Below are positions 30,840 to 32,109 of a stretch of DNA of 32,109 nt, piece by piece. The position numbers and the translations under genes were made by a program. Source of the DNA: Bacillota bacterium (GTDB taxonomy: Bacteria > Bacillota > Bacilli > Bacillales > Cytobacillaceae); NCBI GenBank assembly GCA_023389895.1, contig JAEWDX010000075.1:1-32109 (forward strand). Direction: 5' to 3'. The notes below the pieces were generated by a model. It saw only the letters and a list, made by a program, of their open reading frames with translations. It did not search any database and had not been told where the DNA came from. How positions within the stretch are numbered: the first letter of the stretch is position 1; every line of letters starts with the position of its first letter.

Positions 30840-32109
30840 ATGAGTGATCAGGCCAGTACTCATAATAGGAACAGGGAAGGAAGTCGAATTGCTTTGGAAA
30901 AAAGGAAAATGAAACTCGACCATATACTTTTTTGGCCGCCATTAATATTAATAGGCATAGTTTGTGCATTTATCATTAGCGATGTTGATCGAGCAAACGA
31001 AGTATCAAATAAAGCACTAGCTTGGACAACGGATAAACTTGGTTGGGCTTTCGAATGGTACGTAATTATTCTTTTCTTTATTGCGATGTTTTTAATCTTT
31101 GGTAAGTTCAAAGATAAAAGATTAGGAGACGACAAGCCAGAATTTAAGACTAGTACTTGGTTAGGTATGATGTTTACGTCTACATCAAGTGCGACTCTAA
31201 TCTATTGGGCAACGATTGAATGGTATTACTATTTAGAAACTCCTCCACATGGTGCTGAACCATTTTCGCTTCAAGCAGCTAACTGGGCATCGGCGTATGG
31301 AATGTATCACTGGGGATTAATACCGTGTGCGATGTATGTCGTCATTGGTGTAGCAATCGGTTATAGCTTCTTTGTTAAAAAGCGTGATGTTGTTAAGCCA
31401 AGTAGTGTATGTGGAATTTTAGGGAAAAGCAAAGACGGTTTGTTAGGAAAGCTAATTGATGTACTTTACATTATTGGGATGGTTGCAGGGGTAGGAACTT
31501 CATTAGGTTTAGGAACACCTCTTGTAGCTGAACTAATCTCGAAGATTTTTGGAATTGAACATACTTTATCTCTTGATGGTTACATTTTAATCGCTTGGAT
31601 TATTTTATTCTCAGTCAGTGTTTATTTCGGAATTCAGAAAGGAATTAAACTTCTAAGCGATATAAGGGTATGGTTAACATTTGTTGTTCTAATCTTTGTA
31701 GCTGTATTTGGTCCGACTGCATACATTTTGAACGGATTTACTGATGCTGTTGGAACAATGCTTCAAAACATTATTAGAATGACTTTCTATACAGATACCT
31801 TTGGTGGATCTGGATTCCCGCAAGGCTGGACAATTTTCTACTGGGCATGGTTCTTAAACTGTGTTATCTCATATGCGATCTATCTTGCACGTATTTCAAA
31901 AGGAAGAACAGTTCGCCAATTCTGTCTAGGAGTACTAGGGTCTATCGTAATCGGACAAACAGTATTCTTTGCAGTATTTACTAACTTTGCAATGAAAACG
32001 CATTATGATGGAATTATTAACATTGGATCAATTATGGAACAATTTGGTCCAGCACGAGCAATCGTTGAGATTTGGGGTACTCTACCGCTAGCTAGCATCG
32101 TGTTACCTA
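30840..32109 (+). CDS. BCCT transporter, CaiT-like (carnitine/betaine), cut by window end
   Basis: The first 423 codons of a transporter that continues past the window edge. Many segments match E. coli CaiT closely as I recall it: PPLILIGIVCAF, LGWAFEWY, the aromatic cage region IYWATIEWYYYLETPP, MVAGVGTSLGLGTPLVAELI, RMTFYTDTFG, GFPQGWTIFYWAWF and ARISKGRTVRQFCLG. The conserved Trp/Tyr box of the substrate site and the GxGxxLGxxTP stretch are present. CaiT exchanges carnitine for gamma-butyrobetaine without sodium, while other BCCT members need sodium. Start is uncertain: ATG 30840 has no ribosome site, whereas TTG 30894 (LEKRKMKLD) follows GGAAGGAAG by 10 bases. Control by a sigma-54 promoter and a cre suggests catabolic use of the substrate, not osmoprotection. 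Confidence 0.88.
   Translation, partial: MSDQASTHNRNREGSRIALEKRKMKLDHILFWPPLILIGIVCAFIISDVDRANEVSNKALAWTTDKLGWAFEWYVIILFFIAMFLIFGKFKDKRLGDDKPEFKTSTWLGMMFTSTSSATLIYWATIEWYYYLETPPHGAEPFSLQAANWASAYGMYHWGLIPCAMYVVIGVAIGYSFFVKKRDVVKPSSVCGILGKSKDGLLGKLIDVLYIIGMVAGVGTSLGLGTPLVAELISKIFGIEHTLSLDGYILIAWIILFSVSVYFGIQKGIKLLSDIRVWLTFVVLIFVAVFGPTAYILNGFTDAVGTMLQNIIRMTFYTDTFGGSGFPQGWTIFYWAWFLNCVISYAIYLARISKGRTVRQFCLGVLGSIVIGQTVFFAVFTNFAMKTHYDGIINIGSIMEQFGPARAIVEIWGTLPLASIVLP

Noticed and set aside
30860..31135. Minus-strand 91-codon frame
   Set aside because: Lies entirely inside the CaiT-like coding region, which has clear family homology on the other strand.

Overview
The window looks like chromosomal DNA from an aerobic, spore-forming member of the Bacillaceae. 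The evidence is AT-rich codon use, strong Shine-Dalgarno sequences of the AGGAGG type, a YojF/BshB2 pair for bacillithiol synthesis, a B. subtilis-type PdxK, a CcpA-type cre site, a perfect sigma-54 promoter and a sigma-K-like promoter in front of a coat-like protein. No rRNA, tRNA, CRISPR array, phage module or intact transposase was seen. Species cannot be given from this evidence.

Layout. 1-1386 (minus): a CdaR/PucR-type activator followed by the first codons of a GlcD-like glycolate oxidase subunit. 1584-4798 (plus): a self-processing P1 aminopeptidase, a CoA-transferase and an FMN reductase. 4883-6373 (minus): a POT peptide transporter. 6651-9520 (plus): a hot-dog thioesterase, a YbaK/EbsC deacylase, a tandem P-loop protein of unknown role and a Pro/Gly-rich coat-like protein. 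9869-12508 (plus): a three-gene ABC-2 exporter. 13031-15528 (minus): a MerR regulator and a BmrA-like multidrug ABC exporter. 15670-17981 (plus): a small membrane protein, a HAD phosphatase and a lipoprotein sugar dehydrogenase. 18312-20750 (minus): an ABC-2 exporter with its own TetR regulator. 20977-22329 (plus): a Crp/Fnr regulator and an SRPBCC protein. 22412-24336 (minus): BshB2, YojF and PdxK. 24485-29065 (plus): a two-component system joined to a three-gene ABC transporter of the lantibiotic-protection type. 29626-30318 (minus): an orphan response regulator. 30840-end (plus): a CaiT-like BCCT transporter, cut by the window edge.

How the genes work together. Four separate export systems lie within about 19 kb, and three carry a dedicated regulator of a different class (MerR, TetR, two-component). 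This reads as a region for envelope and drug defence, mixed with amino-acid, peptide and carnitine/betaine scavenging. For two of the regulators the likely control sites are visible: a 19-bp-spacer promoter for MerR and two operators around the TetR operon promoter.

The most unusual features are non-coding. All three long convergent gene junctions carry a tandem repeat with a unit of about 50 bp, each of a different sequence. Two 130-bp palindromic elements, about 97% identical, lie in opposite orientation and bracket a 13.8-kb segment. A consensus sigma-54 promoter drives the CaiT-like gene. I did not find a clear, wholly new multi-gene system; the best candidates for undescribed biology are the junction repeats and the duplicated P-loop protein beside the coat-like gene.
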